From Oscillospiraceae bacterium (GTDB lineage: Bacteria; Bacillota; Clostridia; Oscillospirales; CAG-272): a stretch of 64,000 nucleotides of DNA. Below, one piece after another: positions 36,696-46,367 of this stretch. Positions within the stretch are counted from its first letter, which is position 1. Each line of letters opens with the position of its first letter. The stretch lies in assembly GCA_015063385.1 (NCBI GenBank), contig SVUG01000002.1:1-64000 (forward strand). The letters are read 5' to 3'. Both the position numbers and the translations under genes were made by a program. The notes under the pieces were generated by a model. That model worked only from the letters and a program-made list of their open reading frames with translations, made no database searches and had not been told where the DNA came from.

Positions 36696-37754
36696 ATGAC
36701 CACTAATAATCTGAGCAATGCAAAAGAAACCAAAAAGGTTGTTTTAGGACAGTTTTTTACCAAGGATAACGTTTGGCTTAGACCACAAATTGTCGAATTC
36801 ATTAAAAACACAAAGGCTTACGTTGCTTACGACCCCTTTGCAGGAGCAGGCCACCTACTAAACGCAGCCAAAAACAAACTATCTTTTGAAAAAACCGTGG
36901 GATTGGATATTGACGAAACACTTCACTGGAATGTAAACGATTCCCTTATTTCAATTCCACATATAGATAACTCAATAATTATTACAAATCCACCCTATAT
37001 TTCAAATTACAGCGCTTCGCGAAAAAAGGTCGGAGAAAATTTAAAAAAATATTTTGATTCCTCCGTATATGATGACGTTTACTTTATTGCTCTTGACAAA
37101 ATGCTTGATGCTCAAGAATATGTCGTTGCTATAGTACCAGAGACGTTTATCAATTCTTCATATCGAAGAAAAAATCTTTTACACTCAATTACTATTTTGG
37201 AAGAAAGCCCCTTCGATGATACGGACGCACCGGTTGTAGTTTTGTGCTTTGATAGCGTTGTGAAAAACTTCGATGAAATAAAAATTTATAAAAACGACAC
37301 TTTCATTGATTTGTTGGGAAATATCGAATCATTAAGATTAATTCCAAACAACTCGGTTAAGATGACATTTAATGACAGGCAAGGATGGCTTGGAGTTCGG
37401 TGCGTAGACTCAACAGATCCTACCGATATGTTGAGATTTGATTTTAAGAATAACATTGATTACGATTGGGATAATGGCATCAAGGTTTCGTCAAGACTGT
37501 TAACCTTAATAAGCATAGATGTGCCCGAGTCAAAAAAACAAGATTTTATCAACTGCTGTAATAAAATTTTAGTCGACACAAGAATAAAAACCGCTGACAT
37601 TATTTTCAGCCCATTTAAGGGAAATATGAAAAACGGTGTTAGGAGAAGAAGATTGGATTTTAAAACGTGCAGAGCAATCATTGAATCAGCATACCAGCAA
37701 ATCAACAACTCCGAGATTGAGGAAAAAAAGAATGAACAATTATCACTATTTTGA
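36696..37754 (+). CDS. N6-adenine (NPPY) DNA methyltransferase of a type II R-M system
   Basis: VLGQFFTKDNVWLRPQIVEFI, YDPFAGAGHLLNAA, IIITNPPYISNYSASRK. Confidence 0.88.
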   Translation: MTTNNLSNAKETKKVVLGQFFTKDNVWLRPQIVEFIKNTKAYVAYDPFAGAGHLLNAAKNKLSFEKTVGLDIDETLHWNVNDSLISIPHIDNSIIITNPPYISNYSASRKKVGENLKKYFDSSVYDDVYFIALDKMLDAQEYVVAIVPETFINSSYRRKNLLHSITILEESPFDDTDAPVVVLCFDSVVKNFDEIKIYKNDTFIDLLGNIESLRLIPNNSVKMTFNDRQGWLGVRCVDSTDPTDMLRFDFKNNIDYDWDNGIKVSSRLLTLISIDVPESKKQDFINCCNKILVDTRIKTADIIFSPFKGNMKNGVRRRRLDFKTCRAIIESAYQQINNSEIEEKKNEQLSLF

Positions 37755-38706
37755 ATATTCAAAAAACCACCCAGAGGAACTGCTGGATTCTTTTTATGCA
37801 AAAGATAAGGTTATTATTCCGAAAACAAATTTAGAGAGCAACACGCTGACTCAAAGAAATTCGGAATTGATTGAACTTATTACAGCATTCAAAGTTTTAC
37901 GCAATCTGGGAAAAACAATTAACGATGATGATATCAAAGAAATTGTTAAGCGAATTATTTTTATAATGGACGACACCGAGGGAATAAATATGTCCGCCTT
38001 TTCCCAATTTTTCATGGTCTACAACTTTACTTATTCCATGTATAAGGGTATTAAAACATTTGAGGAAAAAGTGACCGTGATATATGCTTTGCTGAATAAA
38101 TTCTGTGAAGAAAGGCATGACATGTATTTAAGCCATGGATATTCCAATACCATATTACAAGTAATGTGTGATAATTATTCGCATAAACGCAATAGCAAAA
38201 GTGGAATAGAAAAGGTTTTAGGAATTTTAAAACCCTTAAATTTGAATCGTTTAAGCAATCCTGGCGATTTAGATGACCGAGATGACTATTATTTTCTCCC
38301 TGACAAAGGTGACTCTTCCGTTTTTGAATATTTTTTAAAGTATTATGACTTAAAAATGGAATCACGAGCTATAGAACAAAACAAACTACCCGACATAGTT
38401 TTTAAACACGACGCTCATTTCTATATTTGCGAATTAAAAACCATGAAAGAGGGTGGCGGTGGACAAAACAAGCAAATAGTAGAAATGGCTAATTTTATTA
38501 ATTTTTCTGAGGGATCAAGCAGATTTCACTATGTCACATTTTTGGACTGTCATTATTCAAATATATTATTACATGATATGTCACCGAAAGTATTGTCGCA
38601 AAGGCAGGACATAGAAGAAGCATTGCAAAACAATCCGAATAACTACTTTTTAAATACGGCTGGATTGATTAAATTTGTTCACGATATGTCGTATGTGACT
38701 GTATAA
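37732..38706 (+). CDS. Putative cognate restriction endonuclease (PD-(D/E)XK)
   Basis: Overlaps the MTase 3' end by 23 bp; PDIVFKHDAHFYICELKTMKEGGGGQNKQIVEMANFI matches a PD-Xn-ELK catalytic core. Confidence 0.75.
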   Translation: MNNYHYFEYSKNHPEELLDSFYAKDKVIIPKTNLESNTLTQRNSELIELITAFKVLRNLGKTINDDDIKEIVKRIIFIMDDTEGINMSAFSQFFMVYNFTYSMYKGIKTFEEKVTVIYALLNKFCEERHDMYLSHGYSNTILQVMCDNYSHKRNSKSGIEKVLGILKPLNLNRLSNPGDLDDRDDYYFLPDKGDSSVFEYFLKYYDLKMESRAIEQNKLPDIVFKHDAHFYICELKTMKEGGGGQNKQIVEMANFINFSEGSSRFHYVTFLDCHYSNILLHDMSPKVLSQRQDIEEALQNNPNNYFLNTAGLIKFVHDMSYVTV

Positions 38707-38727
38707 TCAAATCGCAAAATCAATTTT

Positions 38728-38762
38728 AAGGAATGAAAGTTAGCTTTCGTTCCTTTTTCTTT
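38728..38762 (+). terminator. Terminator after the R-M operon
   Basis: aaggaatgaaagttagctttcgttcctttttcttt. Confidence 0.75.
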
Positions 38763-38944
38763 GCTTTGTTAGTGTTTTTCGTCATATTCCCGTAGCACAC
38801 GGGCAATGCAAGAGGCGCACAACGGAAGCGGTGCGCCATCGGAAAGCTCCTTGGTTCTTTCGTTATTTTATTTTAACTTGACATATTTTTTTAAATGATG
38901 TATACTAAAATTAACCGGTATATTAAAATTAAGCAAGGGGAGTT

Positions 38945-41900
38945 ATGATAAAAATGAAAAATCTGTTTTTATGTCTGATTCTTTGCATTTCTTTGACGGT
39001 TATGCTGCTTTCGGGCTGCACTCCATCAAGCAGTAATAAGGGTAATGGCGACGGTCAGGGCAGTGGCGGCTCCGGCTCTGAAACCGTTATCCCGACTAAT
39101 CAGGATTTCTACTTCTATAATGACACGGTGACGGGCTATAAGGGACGCAACGCAAACCCCGTTATCCCCGAGGTCACTCCCGAGGGACATACCGTCACCA
39201 AGCTTTCAAAAGAGCTTTTTAAAGACATTGCGATAAAAACGGTCACCATACCGAAAACCGTGACCCAAATCGGTCAATCCGCCTTTAATGGCTGCGAAAA
39301 ACTGGAGGCGGTGTACTTTGAGGGCAGCCTTGCCGACTGGTGCTCCATCACCTTTGATATAGACGCCTCACCCTTTTTCGCTAACAACTCGGTTCAGCTT
39401 TACTGCGGCGGCGTGGAGATTTCGGGCGATTTGATTATCCCCGCGGGCATTGAGGAGATAGTCCCCTACGCGTTTTACAACTATTCAAAAATCAGCTCCG
39501 TCACTATTCCCGAGGGCGTAAGGACTATCGGCGATTACGCCTTTTACGAAACCGATATTACCTCTCTTTCCCTGCCCTCGACGCTTGAGAGGATATGCAG
39601 GAAAGCCTTTTCCGAATCGGATATTACCGCACTCGAGCTGCCCGACTCGCTGAAAAGGATAGACGCGCATGCATTCCGCTATAACTATGCGCTCGAAACG
39701 GTGGATTTCGGTGACGGTATTGAATATATCGGCGAAGCCGCCTTTTCAAGCTGCAATAAGCTCGGCAATTTCACGCTTCCCGATTCGCTCGTCGAGCTGG
39801 GTGAAGGGGTATTCCACGGCTGCAAATCTATCACCTCCTTCACCCTGCCGAAAGCTATAACAGCCGTGCCCTCGTCGCTTCTCGGATACTGTCAGAATCT
39901 CACCGAGATAAATCTGCACGACGGTGTAAATGAAATCGGAATTGCTTCGTTCCAGGGCTGTACGAGCCTTGCGGAGATTGACATTCCCGACGCCGTCACC
40001 GTAATTCCCGACGTGGCATTTTACGACTGCACGAGCCTTTCCTATATGCCTATACACGAGAATATCACCGAAATAGGCGACCGGGCGTTCTGTAATTGCG
40101 CCTTGAAGGAATTGGTCCTTCCCTCTCATATAACGAAGCTCGGCTCGGGCGTGTTCTACGAATGTAAATCACTCACAAGCGTCACTATTTCCCACTCGGT
40201 CGAGATTGGCGACGAATATTTGCTCTTTAAACACTGCCAGAACATCAAGAGCGCTGACGTTCCGTTCGAGATACTCGGCGAGCTTGCCGACTCGCACGCG
40301 AGCATTGAGTCACTCGTGCTTAACGATATTACCTCCGTCACCGTCAATGATATGTCGGGCTTCACGGGGCTAAAGGAGCTTTTCCTCTCCGAGAATCTGA
40401 CGGAAATTGCGAAGGGTGCGCTTCCCGAATCGCTTATCTCGCTTCACTACAACGGTGATATTTACGACTGGATGGAGGTTTCCCTAAGCGAAAACCTCTC
40501 GACTATTGTCGACGAGCTTTACATAGACGGCACTAACGTATATCTTGACGGCGACGTCGCGCTCGTCATTGAGGACGGCACACAGGAGCTTGGGGCTTAT
40601 CAGTTCTGCGGCTTTAAGTGCTTTGACAACATCACCATGCCCGCGAGCCTTACGAAGATAGGCATTTCTGCCTTTGACGGCTGCGATAATATCAGCCGCC
40701 TTAACTATACGGGCACTCTCAAGGAGTGGTACACCGTTGATAGACACAGCTTTGCCGCACTTATCAATAACAGCACGGAGCTGAAGATAAGCAACGAGGC
40801 TATTCCCTCCCGCGTGGTTATCGGTACCGACGTGACCTACGTAGGCTCTTACGCCTTTGCAAATCAGACTCAAATTCAAGAGGTAATAATCGAGAACACC
40901 GACGTCACGATGGTGTCAGCGACGGCATTTGTGGGATGCACGGGCATCACTCACGCAGAGGGTGATTTCAATACCTTGTATTCGGTTACCCAACATAATG
41001 AAGGTCTTTACCCTGCTCTTAAATCGGTAGTGGTCAAGGGTGATAGGGCGTTTAATTTCTCTACCTGCCCGAACCTTCTGAGCATTACCTACGAGCAGGA
41101 TCTCGTTGGCTTCAGTAGAAGGCAGGTTGAGGGCACGGCATTCTTCAGCGATAAAAGCAACTGGAAGGACGGCGGTCTTTACATTCACAGCACGCTCCTA
41201 GCCGTTGATCCCGATGCGGTCAGCACCTCGTTCACGGTAGCCGACGGTACGTTATACATCGGTAGCCGTGCCTTTGACGGCGTTGAGATAACCGAGCTGA
41301 CTCTCCCTGAGGGACTGCTCACTATTGGTGCGAGCGCACTTTACAAGCTGCCACTCACCAGCCTTACTCTCCCCGACGGACTTCTCACTATCGGTGATAG
41401 CGCGCTCTACGAACTCCCCATTACCGAGCTCGTTCTGCCCGACTCGCTCACCACTCTCTCTGCGAGGGCGCTTGGAAAAATGGAGCTTCGCTCGCTGGTT
41501 ATAGGCAAGAGCTTAACCAACGTTGCCGACGATGCCTTTTTAAACACCTCGGCATTTGAGATTCTCAACAAATCAAAGAAGTTTACCGATTTTCTTGGTG
41601 TCGACCACACCTATAAGGTCAATCAACAAGGCTATTTCTCCAACTATAACGGCTTATACACCTATTATAACCCTACCGTAAACTATAACGGCAGTAAGGT
41701 TCGACATCTGTTATCATACAGCGGTAGCGACTTAACGGTTATTGACCTGGGCTCATACTCGTATATTGAGCCCGGTGCATTTGAAGGACACACCGAGATT
41801 CGTGAGCTTACCGTTGGCGTGCAGGTTATACAAGCAGACACCTTCAAGGGCTGCACCGGTATTACCAAGCTGACTCTGCTTGAGAGCGTTGAGACTATTG

Positions 41901-42130
41901 AGGCCGGGGCATTCGCAGGCTGCGGTAATTTTACTGAAGTGACCGTCGAGGGAATTAGATTTCTCCATCACAAGTCGTGGCTAAATCCCCCTGATGTCGA
42001 AGATGCGGATGACTACACTCCCGGCTACGACCATGAATGGGCGTACGAGAGCGACCCGTTGCTGCCATACATCTTTAACGACTCGCGTGTGACCGCCAAC
42101 AAAATAAAAATAGAACACTGGTCCGAATAA
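38945..42130 (+). CDS. Large BspA-type LRR_5 lipoprotein (1061 aa)
   Basis: Lipobox MLLSGCTPSS, then many VTIPxxVxxIGxxAFxxCxxL repeats. Confidence 0.9.
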   Translation: MIKMKNLFLCLILCISLTVMLLSGCTPSSSNKGNGDGQGSGGSGSETVIPTNQDFYFYNDTVTGYKGRNANPVIPEVTPEGHTVTKLSKELFKDIAIKTVTIPKTVTQIGQSAFNGCEKLEAVYFEGSLADWCSITFDIDASPFFANNSVQLYCGGVEISGDLIIPAGIEEIVPYAFYNYSKISSVTIPEGVRTIGDYAFYETDITSLSLPSTLERICRKAFSESDITALELPDSLKRIDAHAFRYNYALETVDFGDGIEYIGEAAFSSCNKLGNFTLPDSLVELGEGVFHGCKSITSFTLPKAITAVPSSLLGYCQNLTEINLHDGVNEIGIASFQGCTSLAEIDIPDAVTVIPDVAFYDCTSLSYMPIHENITEIGDRAFCNCALKELVLPSHITKLGSGVFYECKSLTSVTISHSVEIGDEYLLFKHCQNIKSADVPFEILGELADSHASIESLVLNDITSVTVNDMSGFTGLKELFLSENLTEIAKGALPESLISLHYNGDIYDWMEVSLSENLSTIVDELYIDGTNVYLDGDVALVIEDGTQELGAYQFCGFKCFDNITMPASLTKIGISAFDGCDNISRLNYTGTLKEWYTVDRHSFAALINNSTELKISNEAIPSRVVIGTDVTYVGSYAFANQTQIQEVIIENTDVTMVSATAFVGCTGITHAEGDFNTLYSVTQHNEGLYPALKSVVVKGDRAFNFSTCPNLLSITYEQDLVGFSRRQVEGTAFFSDKSNWKDGGLYIHSTLLAVDPDAVSTSFTVADGTLYIGSRAFDGVEITELTLPEGLLTIGASALYKLPLTSLTLPDGLLTIGDSALYELPITELVLPDSLTTLSARALGKMELRSLVIGKSLTNVADDAFLNTSAFEILNKSKKFTDFLGVDHTYKVNQQGYFSNYNGLYTYYNPTVNYNGSKVRHLLSYSGSDLTVIDLGSYSYIEPGAFEGHTEIRELTVGVQVIQADTFKGCTGITKLTLLESVETIEAGAFAGCGNFTEVTVEGIRFLHHKSWLNPPDVEDADDYTPGYDHEWAYESDPLLPYIFNDSRVTANKIKIEHWSE

Positions 42131-42175
42131 TCCCACTATACTTTGATAAGCGCTGTACGCGCTAAAGGAGAAAAT

Positions 42176-42916
42176 ATGATAAAATACGAGATTGAGGGCG
42201 GTCACCTCCCCGTAGTAATTTGCTATCCGGAGCCGGGGCAGACTCTCTGCACCGAGACGGGCGCTATGAGCTGGATGAGCCCGAATATGAGAATGAACAC
42301 AACCACGGGCGGCGGCATCAGAAAGATGTTCGGCAGAATGTTCACGGGTGAGTCGCTCTTTATGAACGAATATACTGCCGAGGGCGGTGCGGGTATGATT
42401 GCCTTTGCGTCCTGCTTCCCCGGCTCGATTATCCCCTACCACGTCACCCCGGATAACCCCATAGTCGTGCAGAAAAAGGGCTTTCTCGCTATGGAAAAGG
42501 GGCTGGAGCTGTCGGTCTACTTCCAGAAGAGGCTCGGCGGAGCGCTCTTTGGCGGTGAGGGCTTCATTATGCAGAAGATTTCGGGTGACGGTATGGTCTT
42601 TATCGAGATTGACGGTCACTGCAAGGAATATACCCTTGGCCCGTACGACACCATTATCGTGGACACCGGCTACCTCGCGGCTATGAGCGCAAGCTGTCAG
42701 ATGGACGTGCAGATGGTAAAGGGCGCGAAAAATCTCTTCCTCGGCGGCGAGGGCATTTTCCACACGAGAATACAGGGCCCCGGCAAGGTATACATACAGT
42801 CGATGCCCGTGATAAACACGGCAGAGAGGCTTGCACCCTATATCGAGATACATACTCACTCGTCGAACAATTCAAGTAATGACGGCGGCGGATTCAATAT
42901 AAAATTCGGTGATTAG
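42176..42916 (+). CDS. TIGR00266/AIM24-family protein
   Basis: ETGAMSWMSPNMRMNTTTGGGIRKMFGRMFTGESLFMNEYTAEGGAGMIAFA. Confidence 0.88.
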   Translation: MIKYEIEGGHLPVVICYPEPGQTLCTETGAMSWMSPNMRMNTTTGGGIRKMFGRMFTGESLFMNEYTAEGGAGMIAFASCFPGSIIPYHVTPDNPIVVQKKGFLAMEKGLELSVYFQKRLGGALFGGEGFIMQKISGDGMVFIEIDGHCKEYTLGPYDTIIVDTGYLAAMSASCQMDVQMVKGAKNLFLGGEGIFHTRIQGPGKVYIQSMPVINTAERLAPYIEIHTHSSNNSSNDGGGFNIKFGD

Positions 42917-42974
42917 TCGATTTTTAGCGCTTTTTGACAATTAAACTTGTCATTTTGGCGCAAAAGAGGTATAA

Positions 42975-43727
42975 ATGGAAGATAAAAATAGAATTGAGGG
43001 CGATGTAAAAATTTCCTCGCCCTTTATGAAAAAGCTGGAGAATTTCTGGTATCACTACAAGATACACACCCTTGCCGCGCTCTTTGCGCTCGTGGTGCTG
43101 GTGGTGCTGCTCGTGCAGACCTGCTCGCGAGTCGAGTATGACGCGTATATACTCTACGCGGGTGAGCACGAGATTAAGCATACCGCCTCTGGCGGTGACC
43201 TTGCGCCCTACATCAAGATGACCTCTGCCTTAAAGGCGGTGTGCGAGGATATAAACGACGACGGCGCGGTGAACGTCTCGCTGCTCAATCTCTTCGTCGT
43301 GAACGACGCGGAGGCAGACGAGCTGATTAAGGATAACCCGTCGTTTGAGATTAACTCGGCGCTCGTCAAGGAGGACACCGAGCGGCTTGGGCAGAATCTT
43401 CTTTACGGTGATTATTACGTCTGCCTGCTGTCCGAGAGGCTATTCCTTGAGTACGAGGAACGGTTCGAGGGCGGTCTGTTCGCGCCGCTTGCGCCCTATA
43501 TTCCCGAGGGAGTGGAGTGCGAGATGGTAAACGAGAGAGGAGTCTATCTCTCCTCGCTTGCGCTCTACGAGCTGCCCGAAATATCGGCTCTGCCCGACGA
43601 CACGGTGGTCTGCCTCAGACGCTTGAGCGAGGTTTCTGAGTCGTTTGGCAAGGCGAAAAATCAGGCGGCATTCACCAGGGGCGAGAAAATTATCATAAAT
43701 ATTTTCGCCTACGGTGAGGACAAATAA
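42975..43727 (+). CDS. Hypothetical single-TM protein
   Basis: 250 aa, one TM IHTLAALFALVVLVVLLVQTC. Confidence 0.7.
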   Translation: MEDKNRIEGDVKISSPFMKKLENFWYHYKIHTLAALFALVVLVVLLVQTCSRVEYDAYILYAGEHEIKHTASGGDLAPYIKMTSALKAVCEDINDDGAVNVSLLNLFVVNDAEADELIKDNPSFEINSALVKEDTERLGQNLLYGDYYVCLLSERLFLEYEERFEGGLFAPLAPYIPEGVECEMVNERGVYLSSLALYELPEISALPDDTVVCLRRLSEVSESFGKAKNQAAFTRGEKIIINIFAYGEDK

Positions 43728-43809
43728 TGCATAAAATGCGCATATATGCATATTTTTTCATAATTCTCGCATAAAATTACAAATTTCTTTGTATTTTTTA
43801 AAATATCTA

Positions 43810-43838
43810 TTGACATCTGTGAATTTTTTTGCTACAAT
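43810..43838 (+). promoter_or_regulatory. Sigma-A promoter of the T-box operon
   Basis: TTGACA-17 nt-TACAAT. Confidence 0.85.
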
Positions 43839-43849
43839 GTTTTCATTAT

Positions 43850-44203
43850 TAAAAGCGTTTGAGTGAAGAGCAGTAATACTTCATTAAGGCTGCAGAGAGC
43901 CGTCGGGAGCTGTGAGACGGTGCTTTATACAGTATGAATTCACTTCACGAGCCGTTTGCTGAAAGCCGACGTTATATATTATGTAGGAAAAGTAGGCAAC
44001 ACCGGGTGCGACCGTTATATTGCAGGAGCTTAACGCCTATACGAGAGAGCCGTCCGAGCTTGCGACGGTTTGAGGGATATTTCCCCTTACATTCAGAGGC
44101 ACGAGCTTATCAAGGTCACCTATCGCAAGAGGGTGGCAAAGCAGAGTGGTACCGCGATTATTTTCGTCCCTGCGCTCCTTTTTTCGAGCGCAGGGATTTC
44201 TTT
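43850..44203 (+). promoter_or_regulatory. T-box riboswitch, probable tRNA-Phe specificity (UUC specifier)
   Basis: Stem I base gtgaag(43863)/cttcac(43943); agcagtaata; cagagagccg; specifier TTC at 43939-43941 followed by A; T-box AGAGTGGTACCGCG; terminator tccctgcgctc/gagcgcaggga. Confidence 0.9.
44167..44203 (+). terminator. T-box terminator hairpin
   Basis: tccctgcgctccttttttcgagcgcagggatttcttt. Confidence 0.88.
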
Positions 44204-44215
44204 ATAACAACATTT

Positions 44216-44698
44216 ATATCACTTCGGCAAAGCCAAAATATCACGCGCGACAGCGCATATCACTTCACCCTTTGGGTGAAATATCACTCTCGCAAGGCGA
44301 GAATATCACTTCGGTAAAGCCAAAATATCACGCGCGACAGCGCATATCACTTCACCCTTTGGGTGAAATATCACTCTCGCAAGGCGAGAATATCACTTCG
44401 GCAAAGCCAAAATATCACGCGCGACAGCGCACACCACCTCACCCTTTGGGTGAAATATCACTCTCGCAAGGCGAGAATATCACTTCGGTAAAGCCAAAAT
44501 ATCACGCGCGACAGCGCATATCACTTCACCCTTTGGGTGAAATATCACTCTCGCAAGGCGAGAATATCACTTCGGTAAAACCAAAATATCACGCGCGACA
44601 GCGCATATCACTTCACCCTTTGGGTGAAATATCACTCTCGCAAGGCGAGAATATCACCTCGGTAAAGCCAAAATCAAAATATCACGCGCGACAGCGCA
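44216..44698. repeat. ATATCAC hairpin array, 87-bp super-period, 5 full periods plus a partial one
   Basis: Order A(TTCGGYAAAGCCAAA)-B(GCGCGACAGCGC)-C(TTCACCCTTTGGGTGAA)-D(TCTCGCAAGGCGAGA), each preceded by ATATCAC; A units start at 44216, 44303, 44390, 44477, 44564, 44651. Confidence 0.95.
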
Positions 44699-44716
44699 TA
44701 AATTAAGGAGACTAAA

Positions 44717-46357
44717 ATGCCAATCACAGACCTTCTTGAAAGAAACGCCAGAATTTATCCCAACGAGGTTGCGCTGGTTGAAATCAACCCCGAAAAGCAG
44801 CCTGCGAAAAATCTCACCTGGCGCGAATACAGCCTTATTGAGACTGCCGCAGAGGGAGACCGATACCGCCGCGAGATTACCTGGCGTGAGTTCGACGTCA
44901 AGGCAAACAGATTTGCCAACCTTCTCTTTACCAGGGGCGTGCGCCGCGGTGATAAGGTTGCAATTCTTCTTATGAACTGCCTTGAATGGCTTCCTATATA
45001 TTTCGGTATTCTCAAGGCGGGCGCAATAGTCGTGCCTATGAACTACCGCTACTCCTCTGACGAGATTAAGTACTGTCTTGACCTCGCTGACGTGAGAATG
45101 CTGGTGTTTGGCCCTGAATTCATTGAGCGCGTGGGCGCAATTAAGGACGAAATCGATGCCGTTGACAATATTTTCTTCGTTGGAAAAAAGGAGGACACCC
45201 CCTCCTATGCAGACAACTACGCAGAGATGACCTATTACTGCTCGACGACCGTTCCGCCCGTTGAAATCTCCGACGAGGACGACGGTGCGATATACTTCTC
45301 CTCGGGCACTACGGGCTTCCCAAAGGCTATTCTTCACCGCCACCGTGCACTCGTGACGGCGGCTGAGGTTGAGCGCGAGCATCACTCGCAGTCGCGCGAT
45401 GACGTATTCCTCTGTATTCCCCCGCTATACCACACGGGTGCGAAGATGCACTGGTTCGGCTCGCTGGCGGCAGGCTCAAGGGCAGTGCTGCTGCGCGGCG
45501 TGAGTCCCGAATGGGTGCTGGAGACCGCGTCTGACGAGAAGGCAACTATCGTATGGCTGCTCGTGCCGTGGGCGCAGGATATTCTCGACGCTATCGACCG
45601 CGGCGACGTTGATATGTCAGAGTACGACCTGTCGAAATGGCGACTTATGCACGTTGGCGCACAGCCCGTTCCTCCCTCTCTTATAAAGAGGTGGAAGGAG
45701 AGATTCCCAAGCCACGACTATGACACCAACTACGGTCTGTCCGAATCTATCGGTCCCGGCTGCGTGCATCTTGGCGTTGAAAATATACATAAGGTCGGTG
45801 CTATCGGTAAGGCAGGCTACGGCTGGCAGACTGCAATTATCGGTGAGGACGGCAAGCCCGTAAAGCAGGGCGAGGTCGGTGAGCTGGCGGTTAAGGGCAA
45901 CGGCGTTATGAAGTGCTACTACAAGAACCCCGAGGCAACGGCAGAGATTCTTAAGGGCGACTGGCTTCTCACGGGCGATATGGCAAAGGAGGACGAGGAC
46001 GGCTTTATCTACCTCGTCGACCGTAAGAAAGACGTCATTATCAGCGGCGGTGAGAACATTTATCCCGTGCAGATTGAGGACTTCCTCAGAGCGCACGATT
46101 GCATAAAGGACGTGGCGGTTATCGGTATGCCCGACAAGCGACTTGGCGAGATTTCCGCTGCTATCGTAGAAATCAAGGAGGGCGCAACGCTCACCGAGGA
46201 GGAGCTTAATGAATTCTGCCTCGGTCTGCCAAAGTACAAGCGTCCGAGAAAAATTATATTCGCCCGCGTACCGAGAAACCCCACGGGCAAGATAGAAAAG
46301 CCGAAGCTGCGTGAAATTTACTCGGGCGGAAGTCTTGTTGAGGCGCAGCTGGTTTGA
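44717..46357 (+). CDS. AMP-dependent acyl-CoA synthetase/ligase
   Basis: IYFSSGTTGFPKAILHRH, NYGLSESIGPGCVHLG, LLTGDMAKEDEDGFIYLVDRKKDVIISGGENIYP, PRNPTGKIEKPKLRE; SD aaggag. Confidence 0.93.
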   Translation: MPITDLLERNARIYPNEVALVEINPEKQPAKNLTWREYSLIETAAEGDRYRREITWREFDVKANRFANLLFTRGVRRGDKVAILLMNCLEWLPIYFGILKAGAIVVPMNYRYSSDEIKYCLDLADVRMLVFGPEFIERVGAIKDEIDAVDNIFFVGKKEDTPSYADNYAEMTYYCSTTVPPVEISDEDDGAIYFSSGTTGFPKAILHRHRALVTAAEVEREHHSQSRDDVFLCIPPLYHTGAKMHWFGSLAAGSRAVLLRGVSPEWVLETASDEKATIVWLLVPWAQDILDAIDRGDVDMSEYDLSKWRLMHVGAQPVPPSLIKRWKERFPSHDYDTNYGLSESIGPGCVHLGVENIHKVGAIGKAGYGWQTAIIGEDGKPVKQGEVGELAVKGNGVMKCYYKNPEATAEILKGDWLLTGDMAKEDEDGFIYLVDRKKDVIISGGENIYPVQIEDFLRAHDCIKDVAVIGMPDKRLGEISAAIVEIKEGATLTEEELNEFCLGLPKYKRPRKIIFARVPRNPTGKIEKPKLREIYSGGSLVEAQLV

Positions 46358-46367
46358 GGATAGAAAA

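Noticed and set aside
44216-44698. Possible CRISPR array (regular repeats in a leader)
   Set aside because: The repeated part includes all four hairpins; there are no unique spacers, the conserved linker is only 7 nt, and no cas genes are visible.
44146-44706. 186-aa repetitive ORF across the hairpin array
   Set aside because: No SD, starts inside the T-box, and the amino-acid repeat is explained by the 87-bp DNA period.
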